Shown here: positions 21,994-33,358 of the stretch, one piece after another
Layout of the letters: each line of letters starts with the position of its first letter
How positions within the stretch are numbered: position 1 is the stretch's first letter
Assembly: GCA_027575805.1 (NCBI GenBank)
Contig: JANBPU010000014.1
Coordinates: 1 to 64,000, forward strand
DNA length: 64,000 nucleotides
From: Mycoemilia scoparia
Lineage: Eukaryota > Kickxellomycota > Kickxellomycetes > Kickxellales > Kickxellaceae
Direction of reading: 5' to 3'
Position numbers and translations under genes: made by a program
The notes under the pieces: model-generated
The model's database searches: none
What the model saw: only the letters and a program-made list of their open reading frames with translations
What the model was told of the DNA's origin: nothing

Positions 21994-24162
21994 ATGGGTT
22001 TTTGGAATAGAAAGCATAAATCCAAGCTCCGCGACACCGCTTCAAGAGCATCATTACCATCGTTGCCTTCTTTAAACACACGGAGATCTTCTCCACTACC
22101 ACGGCCATTGTCATCCTCGTCATCTTCGTTTACAGGATTAAGTCATCAGCGATCAGCACATTTTAACAAAGCTTCCGGTACACAGCACGCCGGGTCCTCC
22201 AGTGGTGTAGACATAATAGAAAAGCAAGGTGCGTATTGTGGTAGGTGCAGCACTGTTGCCACTGCAAGTACCAAGCAAAAAGTTACTTGCTGTTCTACAG
22301 CCTCGACAAAGGCCGAAGAGGGCCCTGGTGATTCCCATACACCTTCCAGCTCTGCTTCTCTCAAACACAAAAGAATAGTCCACTTTTCACCCACAGGAGC
22401 TATAAAAGGCTTCAATACGCCCCGTTCTTGTTGCAAAAGTACCACCAACGGTTATAGCACCAGCGACGACCCTACAATGAAATACTCGTTCTTTGTCGAA
22501 TATAATGAAGAAGCCGACCAGCGGAGGTTCTCTTTCCGCACCTTGTTTCAGTTCATGGGGCCAGGCTTCATGGTGTCTATTGCCCTGATGGATCCTGGTA
22601 ATCTTGAAGGCGATATCCAAGTGGCAGCGGCAGCGGGATACAAGCTGTTATGGCTGCTGCTTGTTGCCCATGTCATCGGCTTCTTTGTCCAGACGATCTC
22701 CTCCAGGCTCGGAGTGATAACAAACCGGCACCTGGCTCAGCACATCAAACAGCAATACCCGCTGCTTATGTCGACTTTCTTTTGGCTAATGGCTGAGATC
22801 GCAATTATTGGCGCCGATGTTCAAGAGGTCATTGGAACATCTATTGCCTTGCAGCTGTTCATACCAAAGCTTCCGCTATGGGCTGGCGTACTTATCACTA
22901 TAGTAGACAGCTTCGTCTTTCTGTTTATCCAAAGATTTGGCGCGCGTATTACAGAATTCACATTTGGCACCATCATAGCCGTCATGGCGGTGGCCTTCTG
23001 GGTCGAAATGATAATGGTGAAGCCCGATGCAGTCGATGTGGTCAAGGGCATATTCATCCCACTAATCCCTGCAAATACCGCCCTGGAGGCTGTTGGAATG
23101 ATTGGGGCGATCCTTATGCCCCACAACCTGTACCTACACTCAGCTCTAGTTGGATCGCGCAAGCTTGACAGGCGGCGGGCCTTCAAAATCCCGGCAATAA
23201 AGCAGGCCAATTTTTACTACCTTTTCGAGACAGGAATCGCTATATTCTTTTCCTTTCTTATTAACCTTGCCGTCATTGTTACGTTCGTCCAAACCTTCTT
23301 GCAACTTGATCTTGCCGGACACGACTATAGCCCTAGTCTTCGGGATGGCGGTGTGGCTTTGCAAAGAGTTCTCGGAAAGACGGGTCGTTATGTCTTTGCA
23401 ATCGGCCTTCTTGCATCTGGCCAAAGCTCGACTATGGCCGGCACAATAGCTGGGCAATATGTAACGGAGGGATTCTGGAAAATACCTGTTAAACCATGGC
23501 AGCGCGTTGTCATTACCCGATGCATATCTCTTATTCCAGCGATGATTGTTGCCTTGGTTGCTGGCCAGCACATTGATCTTCTTGGTGAGATCATCAATGT
23601 TATACAGAGTGTACAGCTCCCGTTCACAATGATCCCGCTATTCAAACTCATGTCTTGCAAGTCTGTGGTTATCCAGTTCTCAAGCTCATGGGCTGCGATC
23701 CTAGGCTACTTCATCCTAGTGCTGGGGATTTACGCCATCAATGTATACACGCTTGTATCTCAAGTAAGCGGGAGCTCTGCAGCGATCAGGGCTATTGTCA
23801 TGATTCTTCTTGCCTTTTATGGCCTGATTCTAATCTACATTGGACTGCGTCCTCTACGCACAACCCCAAATAGCTGGGTTGACAAATATCCTATTATCCG
23901 CGATTTGCTTGGCCGAAGCGAGGAAGCCCGCCGGAAGCTTGCTTTAGAGCCCATCATGTTGTCTCCCACAGACTCAATGTCAACGAACTCGTTATGTGAA
24001 GACAAAGATGTTCCTGAGGACGAAGAGGTGGATGATGAAAAAGAAAAAAACAACAAATCCAATCAAGCAGCAGGAGCTGGTGACGACTCCATAGAAGAAG
24101 ACCAGGACAATAGTCGACCTGAAAAGATTAAACAGGCTTCCCCATCCAGTACTCACTCTTAA
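21994..24162 (+). CDS. Nramp family divalent metal transporter (Smf-like)
   Basis: Single exon, 722 aa. It should carry Mn2+, Fe2+ or related ions with protons. The two metal-binding helix breaks are intact: DPGN (residues 200-203, TM1) and MPHN (375-378, TM6). Other family segments: GADVQEVIGTSIAL, the loop GLLASGQSSTMAGTIAGQY, and GEIINVIQSVQLPF. The first 170 residues are a disordered Ser-rich, Arg-rich cytosolic tail with several Cys, longer than usual; the last 65 are acidic (EDEEVDDEKEKNN). The frame stays open 16 codons upstream but only from a TTG, so the ATG at 21994 is taken as start. It converges on the CSC1 gene. Confidence 0.9.
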   Translation: MGFWNRKHKSKLRDTASRASLPSLPSLNTRRSSPLPRPLSSSSSSFTGLSHQRSAHFNKASGTQHAGSSSGVDIIEKQGAYCGRCSTVATASTKQKVTCCSTASTKAEEGPGDSHTPSSSASLKHKRIVHFSPTGAIKGFNTPRSCCKSTTNGYSTSDDPTMKYSFFVEYNEEADQRRFSFRTLFQFMGPGFMVSIALMDPGNLEGDIQVAAAAGYKLLWLLLVAHVIGFFVQTISSRLGVITNRHLAQHIKQQYPLLMSTFFWLMAEIAIIGADVQEVIGTSIALQLFIPKLPLWAGVLITIVDSFVFLFIQRFGARITEFTFGTIIAVMAVAFWVEMIMVKPDAVDVVKGIFIPLIPANTALEAVGMIGAILMPHNLYLHSALVGSRKLDRRRAFKIPAIKQANFYYLFETGIAIFFSFLINLAVIVTFVQTFLQLDLAGHDYSPSLRDGGVALQRVLGKTGRYVFAIGLLASGQSSTMAGTIAGQYVTEGFWKIPVKPWQRVVITRCISLIPAMIVALVAGQHIDLLGEIINVIQSVQLPFTMIPLFKLMSCKSVVIQFSSSWAAILGYFILVLGIYAINVYTLVSQVSGSSAAIRAIVMILLAFYGLILIYIGLRPLRTTPNSWVDKYPIIRDLLGRSEEARRKLALEPIMLSPTDSMSTNSLCEDKDVPEDEEVDDEKEKNNKSNQAAGAGDDSIEEDQDNSRPEKIKQASPSSTHS

Positions 24163-24630
24163 AGCATTGCTTCTATATCATTTTCTCTCTTTTTTGTTTG
24201 TTTCATTTATTTCGTTAACATTTAAATTTCTGGTTTAAGTAAATGTTCTATAGTTTTATAATGCTACTACTACTACTACTATTGTCTACTCTACACTTGA
24301 CCATTTGTATAATTCAATCTTATGCTCAACTTGCATTGAGCTCTAGATAAAGCATTTAATATTGTGGTATTACATTTAATTTCGGAAAAAAGGGGGAGTA
24401 ACAGGCTTTTAAATATTAATTGTGCAAAGGAACGAAATTACTAACAGAAAAGAGAATGAAAGGGGGGGGGTTGGATATTTTGTTGTGCCATCAAAGCAAT
24501 GGCTGTGATTGGGCTTTTAATAGTTTTAGAGTAGGGAAATATGCGAACGGAAGCGAGTGAGGATGAATCAGGTTTTCATTTATTGTAATCGAAGTGGATA
24601 GAGAGGGTATGTGAATAATTATTGCAGACG
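24163..24630. other. Convergent 3' spacer
   Basis: Between the Nramp and CSC1 stop codons. It holds a CTA triplet run (about 24265-24283) and a G run near 24462-24470. No gene seen. Confidence 0.5.
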
Positions 24631-27600
24631 TTACTTTTTGGGAGTTTCTTTGATAGTTTCAAGGTCTTGAGGTGATAGCTTGGCTGGAAGCCATAGAGTA
24701 GGCAGCTCTCCAACCATAGCCGGGTTGATATAGTCACACAAACTGTGGTCTAATACGCCATCGACTTTGTGCATTGGCGATTGAGAATAGTCACTGAATT
24801 TGTCTGGTGCAACCGTGTGTTGTCCTTCAGAAGCATAGCGCTGGTAGTTTGCAAGCTCCTTTAGCTTTGCTTTATAAGAAAGGGCAAAGCTATTCCTAGC
24901 ATTATGCACGAATCGGGGGAGTGGTGATGCGAAAGACGATTTTCGTAAGTGTAATCTATCCTTTAGCATGGGAGGCCTTGGGGGCGAAAACTTGGTAGTG
25001 TTGACCACGGGGTTCAAAGGTGTTTGTGGTGAATTAGAATTAATAGATGACTGGTCCAAGGAGTTTAAAGATTCTTCGCGATGAACAATACTCCCAAGGC
25101 TTGTGAAAATCGAATTTTCAGAATCGGAAACCTGGGTCTTCCTAAACCCCTTAGAGAGAGGTGAGGACGGCTGCTTTTGCTGGAATGGGGATTTCGGCCA
25201 TTTTGGAATCAAATACTCGTCAGGAGATATACTTTGCTTCTGGTCCTCAACAGACATTTCGTGAATCAACGATCTCAGAGTATCGGGTTTTTTACCAAGA
25301 GATCTTGTATCCTGGTTGGTCGACATTGATGATTGGGAGTTAATACTCCCAGCACCAAGGAATGAGGGTTTTGGTACAAGTCTCTCAGACTTACTTGAAC
25401 CAACAAAAACAAAATTTTCATCAACACTGCTGTACCCATCGTTATTTTTCTGTTTGAAAAAGGGTTGAGATGGATCCTGGACACCACCTTGCAACATTTG
25501 GGTGACACCCTTTCTGATGATCTTTGAGGCCCTTCGTTGTGCTTTCACAGCATTTTTGTGAGTTGAAAGCACTCTGTTAGCAATTGACGATACATGTGGC
25601 TTCCCAATACTAATATTGTGTTTGTCTTTTATAAGCAGGTGTGATGGCGTAGGGGATCGCCTGTGTTTGCTGGGTCTGGCAACAAGTTTTGGTGGATACT
25701 GTGACTGACTTTCTTCAAACTTGACGTTAGGTTTCTTTTCAGTGCTTTGCTTTGGTTCCAAAGGTGGCGTTGGTGGCGTGGTAAGCAGAGTTGGTGATGA
25801 AAATACTGGTTGGGATGCAACGTTTGGAGTACTGACAGAAGCTGGGATGGCTGGTGGAAGTGATAAAACTCTCTTTGGACTATATGCCACTAATTCCATC
25901 TGAGGTGTTTGCTCAGATGGTGTCCTTCTAATGGGAACCGCTCTTGGAACCGATCCTGCTGAGTTTAGAGCCGGCTCTGAACCAACCCAGCTCTGTTGGA
26001 AGATGACGGGTGGGTACATTTCTGGGGATTGGTAGTAACTTTGTCTATCCGAGCTGTGAGGTGGCGGGGATACAGATATGCTTGGGCTTTTGGCAACAAA
26101 GGCACGTTTTATGTTAGAAACACCAAAGTTGGTATTTGTAAGCCATTTTCCTGTTATTCCAGGGATTTGTGGTAGACGCACCATTGGATTTAGCCATGAG
26201 GCTGGCGCTGTTGTTAGCATTTCGTTGGCCTCCGATGTATCAAAGACCTGGGATTCTTCTACATCCGAACTCGACTCTTCAGAGCCACTAGAAGTTGAGC
26301 CGTTGGCGTTTTCCATTTTATAGTCACTAAGCGGAGAAGTTCCCAATCTCTGATATCCACTACGAGGCTGCCCTAATGAAGCTTTATGACGTTGGCGAAG
26401 CTGGCTGACATTTGTGCCCAAGTTGCTACTTTTTTTTAATGGAAGGCTTTCTTTTCTATATAATTTGGGAGAATAGACGGGACTATCTGGTACATTAGAT
26501 GAGAAAGGCTTTCTCCCTTTCTTTTTCTCAAATTCCTTTACGTCTGACTCATTGGCTTCCTGATAAAGATGACGTGGAACAAATTCTCCCATCTTTCGAA
26601 TCTTTCTCACTCTGTACCATAGATATCCCATGGTGTAAATCACTAAAGGAGCCAGAGTTGCGGAAAGGTAGGGCATCTTAGTTTCAATGAGATATACAAA
26701 CATGATCACTTGATAGACAAGTATTCCCAGTACAAGGCGCAGTAGAAGGCGAGGCCAGATGATTCCAGCTGACTCGAAATCTCTAAAGAAGACGTAGAGC
26801 ATTTGGTATTTCAAAACAAAGAACCCAAGACCATAGTATGCCGTGACAATAGGGAGGATGATGGGAGAGAATGCTGAATATATCATTCCAATCCAGAAAA
26901 CAAGCATCGGGTATGGATAGAGATTTCCCCAGTCGAGATACATTGGCGCAACTATATTGGCATAGTCTCTTGGTGTTTTGCAAAACCACGCCTTGAAAGC
27001 ATGCCATATTGCTGGACGCAGAAGAATGAGCTTGAATGGCTGGCAACCGATGCCCAGCAAAAGACAATAGCCTACAAACCACGTAGAGACAGATGGCAGT
27101 GTGTTGGCAAGATCCTGTGTAATGGTTGTTGGTGACTGCAATATATCGAATATTTTGTTTATAACAGTTCCGGAAACAGTAAAAAGCAAGATCACGTTGA
27201 TGATAAGGAACGCAAAGTGGCGGGTAAGAACAGTATAATCCACAGATTGTCGTGTGCGGCAGCCACCAAATATTGCGAGCCATTTGAGCATCCAAGGAAG
27301 CAGGTTCAAAAACAAGATGAGCACAACCCCGGGCATAGTATAGGTCAAAAATCCTCGAATAATGGTATGGCTTTCCGCAAACTTTCGAAGGCTTGGGTTT
27401 TTCGTCTCCCAAAATCTGAAATTGAACAGGGCAGAAATCAGCGTTACTGGTACGATCCAGAAAATCATCAAGACAGCAGTAATTATCCAGCTGAGTACCC
27501 ATCGGAAATATACACGCTCAGGGCTAAGTGTAATATTTGGCCAGTATATGGCTCGAGGTTCGACACTGAGTTTGACATTGACATTGATATTTGAGTTTGC

Positions 27601-29049
27601 CTGTGACTGGACAACAGTATGGGCATGTTCTGCAGATCTGAATGTCACGAATCCAATAGGTCCAGCCTTCCTCGAGCCCTTTTCACGCAATTCCTTTACC
27701 TGGGAGTCCCAGTACCAGAACTCGCGCCTCCAATAGTCTATAGCATCAATCTTTTTAAAGCAGTTTTTTGATTTTTTAGGTGGAGTGGAGTTTTCAGAAT
27801 CTGAATCTAGGGAGCGTATTTTCTTGAATCCCTTGGACATTGTTGGTCTATTAATGACCTTTGAACCAAAGTAAGACTTGTGTGTGCGTGCCCATTTCTT
27901 TAGCAATTCGGCTTCACGGGCCCGGGCTTCTGGGCCTTTCTTCATAACAGTTTTGTACAGCAATTCGGGATTGTAGTCTGGTGCAGTGCATGGATTTCCA
28001 AGAATGTGGCAATATGCTGCTTCCAATTTCTTTAGGGCACTTGATCTTTTTTCTAGCGCTTTTGGTAAAAGAGACTCGTCATCTTTATGGATGACACGAA
28101 CCCTCTCGACTTGGCCGATGTTTAATCCTGTTGCGAATCGGGTCAGGCGTTTGCTGCCACGTATTTCCGATGGTAAATTGTCAAACATGACAGTGCGAGC
28201 CACGATCGATCTCCTGGCTTTGATGAGAAAGTGCCACCGCAGGGAAAGGAATTGAAAAGAAAGACGGTTGAGGAAAAAGAAAGCAATGATCGAATTTACA
28301 TAGGCAGCAATTATATGGGCAACAATATATTTTGATGATATCTCTTGCGCTGTGATGTTCAAGTAAAATATGCTGTACTTGACATGGCTGTCTCTCTCCC
28401 AAGCCCAGTTGACAGGGATCATGACAGCAAGTCCATACACAGACATAGCGGCAAAAGCGTACAAACATGTTCGATAAAATCTCAGAAAAATTATAGCATC
28501 CAGGCCAAGCGTATGAAGGATATACGATTCTGGGGTCTTGATAACGGGCCAAATCCAACCGAGTACCGTATGTGGAAGCTTCATCGGCTTGGTTCTATGA
28601 TAGAAAAACACATTATATTAGTACATTCAGGTGCGTACGGCATGGCTTCGATCCACACTGATAATCGCTTCTGTGCGCCACCCAATGACGCCATAGGCAT
28701 TGGTTTTAACATTTCACACTTAGGCTCACCTCTTTAGACGTATGCGGGCTGAGTATACAAATGGCCACCGCCATCGCATCAGGCAAAATATCATGAATGA
28801 AGCACCGCCAAGGACAAAGGCGGAAACAAGCTGCGTTAAAACCTCAACCTTATTTGCGATGGAGAACGGACCAGTTCCAGGGACATTTGAGGGGTTCAGA
28901 AAGTCAGAAAAGTTATTAAAGAAACCGGTGTTGTCACGCAGAAACAACTTTTGCCCAAAAAGGGGGCTCTCTGGGTCAAGAAGGGTCTGGTGTACATTTT
29001 GGTAGTAATTGGGTAAAATGCTTGATCCTTCAAGCAATGGTGGAGGCAT
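24631..29049 (-). CDS. CSC1/OSCA (TMEM63) family cation channel with long tail
   Basis: Two exons, 29049-28730 and 28594-24631, phase matching (AG|A, Arg); 1427 aa. The family forms osmo- or mechanosensitive Ca2+-permeable channels (yeast Csc1, plant OSCA). The first exon carries the first membrane helix (LTQLVSAFVLGGASFMIFC) followed by RWRWPFVYSARIRLKR; the second begins with the family's GWI..TPESYILHTLGLDAIIFLRF. A long cytosolic loop (about residues 250-460) is followed by the pore block of further helices up to about 790 (e.g. FLIINVILLFTVSGTVINKIF, then LGIGCQPFKLILLRP). The remaining 640 residues are Ser/Pro/Lys-rich, with no domain I can name; this tail is much longer than usual. The chosen ATG is the first in frame after an upstream GTG. 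Confidence 0.85.
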
Positions 29050-31351
29050 ATATATATACACGTATATATGTATTTATAAATATAGTTCTTTGGTATCGTT
29101 TGCTCACAATATGAAGGCTATTTGTGTGCTATTGTGTCAAAACATATGCTGAATTCCAATCGACAAATATATAAATATAAATTAGTTTGAAATCTTTAAA
29201 CCAAAATAGAGAAACAAGTTGCAGGCTGCAAGTGACAGCACAAGACTTCTACATATATTTACTCGTTCACACTGATGGCAGTAATCACCACCACATCCTG
29301 GCAAATCAAAGCAAAAAAGTAGGGGACTTCAATGGCTGTTTTGTCTGAGCGAACGCCTCTTTACTTGGAGAACAGAAACAAACAAGCCAGCTAATTTGCT
29401 ACCGATGGCAGATTGCATATTTCCTTGCCAGTCCAATGGTCTTTAAGTTGATTATGCTATCCGTTTTCAAGCATTTTTTCAAAGCTTGCCTTCTGATTTT
29501 GGCTTTGTAGTCACACAAAAAGTCTTCTTTCCAATGCTTTGGCTGTTTCGGATAATTTTGCTAAAAATACTGAAAAGCTCACAGCTATCGTTGCTGGTGC
29601 AGTACATGCATTTTGAATAGGCTTTATTTTTTTGTGAATCACTGTATCTTAAATTTCACACTGAATCAACCACAATAAACACAGGAAGTTATGAATGCTA
29701 TCACACTTGAGCCAATACATGTGTTTGAATGATTTCTTGTCAGCGAATTGCACACATCATTAATAGGCAAAAACACTTTTCACTTGCTCCTGCTTATAAA
29801 AGCCACTTTGGTAATGTGTTGGGAGTTGCGAATCCCACTCATTACTGCTATGATCTTACTTTAGTTCTTGGCATGTGAGGCCTTTGTATAAAATATACAA
29901 TTGTTCCTACTAGTATTTGGAGGCATTGTTCCGCGTTTTATGAAAGTGTCTTCTCAAAGGTTATAACAATAAATCTCGCTCGGCTTTGCTGTATGGTCGA
30001 ATTTCAATACTGATCAGTCACAAAATGGCTGTGAGCGACTCCTAACAAAATATACCATAATTTTGAAAAATAGTTTTGAAATCTTATAAAAACTAATCGT
30101 GACAAATATGGATTATAATTTTTGAAGGGCTAAATGCAGACTTTACATGATAATACATCAATAAATGACTATATATAGGCAGGCCAATATGCATAATGAA
30201 ACTGTTATACTAGTAAAAGTTAGCACTTAAAGAATAACGACCCATATGATTATTTCTACTGATTTTCGCACTATTAGTGATATTGATCTAATTAATACCA
30301 GCTATTGGCTATCTTTCTGTCTACATGTACTTTTATAATTTTTGATAATCGTTTTTGGGGACCATTTATACCTAATAACTTTTGAAATAAAGCAATATTG
30401 TGCGCATCCCCACAATAACATGCTTATGTTGAACAAAAGCTAGCCAGTACACGCAATAAAGGCGGAGTAACCTTCAGCCAAGACATCTTCATGTTTTGAA
30501 GCAGTTTTGCGACTTACCAGAACAACATTAAATATGACATCAACATATGCGAGTCTCTGCAGTTTGAGTGCCAACGCTGGTGTGCAGAGGTGTGCGGCCT
30601 ATTCCACAGTGGCTGGTGATATTTTATCCACTACCTAATAAATTGCTTGTGTTTAATCGAATTCAGAAGCAGTGTGCTTACTAGAAAGCAGTGATAAATG
30701 TTTTGCTGTGTTTCTTTTAGTTATTTCACTCAGCTAAATAGTGTTGGATTCCTGGTCAAGGTCTATGAAAGGACAACATCCAGATCAGGAAAACTATGAC
30801 TCCTATCTCTCGACTCTGATGGGGCCAAGATGCCTAAAGCATGATTTCTTGAGAAGTTCTTGATGTGGATAATAAAGCAAGGCATAAATAAATCTAAACA
30901 GTTGAATTTGATTTTGCTTCCTCTTAATTTAAGCGACTACTTTTCGTGTTTATAAAACTACAGCAAAGAGCAACATCAGCAAGCACAACACTGGCTCTCT
31001 TTGAGTATGTGGCAGTCGAATCGAACGGATAGGAGTAAGGTGGGCAGGCTCTAGCTACTGAGCCTTTGGTAAAGGAGAGTCACAGTGTTGATGTAACACT
31101 ACCTATCAATACAGCACTCTGGGTGAGATTTTGGTCACCTCAAACTTGTTGAGATTTACATGCTGTTGAGTTTTCCTTTCCTAAGATGAGAGTGATTTTG
31201 ATACACTGGAAACATCTTTGGTTCGAAAAATCTCTCTGGAAAGGAGCTGAGTCTCCTTTATTTAAAAAATAGCTCAGGAATTGCCAAATTGTCTCCTTTG
31301 TATTTTCCTTTCATAAACCACATTTTTGACATTTCCATATACAAGCTAAAA
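29050..31351. other. 2.3-kb gene-poor region
   Basis: Divergent spacer between the channel gene (minus) and the polysaccharide monooxygenase (plus). AT-rich, no frame of note on either strand. It contains the diverged element at 30107-30246. The last few hundred bases should include the monooxygenase promoter. Confidence 0.4.
30107..30246. mobile_element. MITE copy C (long, diverged)
   Basis: TA|TGGATTATAATTTTTGAAGGGC at the left and ACTTAAAGAATAACGACCCA|TA at the right. The interior is longer than in other copies and lacks the GGTGGCCA block, although ACTAGTAAAAGTTAGCA near the right end resembles the ACTAGT segment of copies A, E and I. Probably an old copy or a separate subfamily. Confidence 0.7.
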
Positions 31352-32125
31352 ATGCTCTTCAAATATCTAAGCGTAGTTGGTATTTTATCTACAATCTGTG
31401 TCGGTCACGGAATTCTCAATTTCCCTAAATCTAGAGGAAACGTTCAGTGGCAAGGCACCTGCTCTGCTGGTGCAGGCTGTAAAGGCCCCTGCGATTCTCC
31501 AAAGGCTGACTCTCCCTTTAACAGTCAGTTTAACGAAAAGACAACCTATACTCGTGGTCAAGAAATAGAGGTCAGCTGGAAGCGCCTCAACCATCCTGGT
31601 GGTTTTGTTCGTCTTTCTATTGCATCTTTCGACGACTCGGACAACTGGGATTCCTTCAACAACAATGTTGTCAAATACACTTGCTACGAAACCAACTGCG
31701 GTCCAGATGACCCCAATGACAATACTTTTGGCCACCTTAATGGACCTGGGAGTCAAAAATGCAGCACCAAGCTCACAATTCCTGATAACCTTGCCGATGG
31801 CTCATATACCCTTCAGTGGGTATGGTACGGTGGTGGTATCTACTATGGACAAGTAGACACCAGTTTTGGCGAGTACTACGGATGTAGTGATTTCAAGGTC
31901 AGTGGGGGCAATTCGCAAACTTCTGACAAGCCTGAAGCTGCCTTCCAGGGCGGCGATATCACCTATCCCAATACCGATTCCTGCAAGTACTGGGGAAGCA
32001 ATAAGGTTGGTGACTGCAACTTTGGAGACCGCCAGCCATCACCCAAAGATGGAGAACTTCTTTCACAATCTCTTGAACCCTGCATGCATGGACCTCCAAA
32101 GCAGGGAAAGCCAGATGGGATGTAA
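31352..32125 (+). CDS. Secreted copper lytic polysaccharide monooxygenase (LPMO-like)
   Basis: Single exon, 257 aa. A signal peptide (MLFKYLSVVGILSTICVG) is followed directly by HGILNFPKSRGN, so cleavage would expose an N-terminal His, the first half of the copper histidine brace. The second His is likely in the RLNHPGGFVRLS segment. The end of the sandwich fold shows GSYTLQWVWYGGG and EYYGCSDF, typical of chitin- or cellulose-active enzymes, and there are about ten Cys for disulfides. The 45-residue tail after YPNTDSCKYWG is polar with further Cys and no separate binding module. Substrate is probably chitin or cellulose; I cannot assign an AA family number. The in-frame TTG upstream is not used; the chosen ATG gives the signal peptide. 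Confidence 0.8.
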   Translation: MLFKYLSVVGILSTICVGHGILNFPKSRGNVQWQGTCSAGAGCKGPCDSPKADSPFNSQFNEKTTYTRGQEIEVSWKRLNHPGGFVRLSIASFDDSDNWDSFNNNVVKYTCYETNCGPDDPNDNTFGHLNGPGSQKCSTKLTIPDNLADGSYTLQWVWYGGGIYYGQVDTSFGEYYGCSDFKVSGGNSQTSDKPEAAFQGGDITYPNTDSCKYWGSNKVGDCNFGDRQPSPKDGELLSQSLEPCMHGPPKQGKPDGM

Positions 32126-32677
32126 ATAGGTCTTAAGAGGCAAAATTCACATCTTTATTCCGGTTTTTGTCCATCTTCAAAATGCCAGATGTACCCCAAA
32201 CACTTCTCAAAGGACAAAGTTTTTTAATTGATTTCTACACCTTTACTATGGATAGGCCTGTTTATCCACTATCTATGCATTATTAGACCATATTTCTATT
32301 TATTATTGTGATTTTCGTGTTTTATAAAAACGACAAGTTCTCCATCAAAAGGAAACAGATTTGTACCCTCATATATTCCCTGTAAATCGGCCCATAACCA
32401 TACATTTTAGCTGGAGCCTGACAGGTTATTAGCTATTATCCTGGTATACCTTTGAAGGAGTTTCTGCCAAATGTCAAGCTAATATGTGCCATATATTTCT
32501 CAATAAATATCTTGTAAAAAGAAGGGCTTTTATTGTTCAAAAAGCAATGATTTTTTAGAAAATATAATTATTCCAGTTTTGGGTTGCCTTAAACAAGGAG
32601 CACTTGCTACTATTTTGGTATATTTCTGTCAGAGTACTACAAGTTAACCATGTGGCAATGGGTAAGCGTGCCGTTAG

Positions 32678-32780
32678 TATGGTAAATGTTTTTTGAAGGG
32701 TGTCTTTTGGTGGCCAGCGGTTATTAGGGGCAATCGCAGGTGATTATCAAATAGTCACCCTTCAAAAATAACTACCCATA
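32678..32780. mobile_element. MITE copy D (TA target)
   Basis: TA|TGGTAAATG with TTTTTTGAAGGG on the left; CCCTTCAAAAATAACTACCCA|TA on the right. Carries TCTTTTGGTGGCCAGCGG just inside the left end and GGGGCAATCGCAGG centrally. One of the short (about 103 bp) copies. Confidence 0.85.
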
Positions 32781-33030
32781 TGCAATTATATTCGTGATAA
32801 ATTATTGGGCTCTCTGTTACAGTGGCTATCAAAAGATGAGTTATTCTCTAATTTGGCAATGAGTTATTCAATGGACTTGGGCCTGGCCAACTCTTTTGAA
32901 TGATAGACCGATTTTCAAGCTTATTAGCTAAACACTCCCAACCAACGTAGTTCAATGCTCTAAACCAGGAATAAAGTATATTCTTGGGCTATGTTCTAAT
33001 CTCTGTTTCTGTGAGCGCTCATGAAATGAG

Positions 33031-33067
33031 CTTTTGTGTGTGCGTGTGTGCATGTGTGCGTGTGTGA
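33031..33067. repeat. GT-rich low-complexity tract
   Basis: Imperfect (TGTG)n with CG and CA interruptions, about 300 bp upstream of the kinase start. Confidence 0.6.
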
Positions 33068-33358
33068 CCACGGCTATGGGTGGACACCGATATCCATTGT
33101 GTCCACCTTGCTTTACAGTCAAACACAGACTGCGATTGGGCATGTATGGAACACACGTACACATTAACACATAAATTCACCCGCCTACACACCCTTTGTA
33201 TTAAGTTGGGATCATACAGCATTCTTTCGTTTCCACAAATTGCTTGATTGCTTTAAAGTGTTCTTTTGTATTTTATTATTTATATCCACTTTGTACTTTT
33301 TTCTGTAAATATTTGTACCTGGGTTTGTGTCTGCTAGCACTACTAGGGAACACACGAC

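Larger units (their letters stand above)
32126..33358. other. Spacer with one MITE and a GT-rich tract
   Basis: Between the monooxygenase and the kinase, both plus strand. Contains the element at 32678-32780 and a GT/GC-rich low-complexity tract at about 33031-33067. The small frames around 32952-33222 are read-through of that tract. Confidence 0.4.

Noticed and set aside
26783..27502. 239-codon second minus-strand frame inside the channel gene
   Set aside because: Alternate frame of the channel membrane region; rich in Cys, His and Trp as expected from shifted hydrophobic codons.
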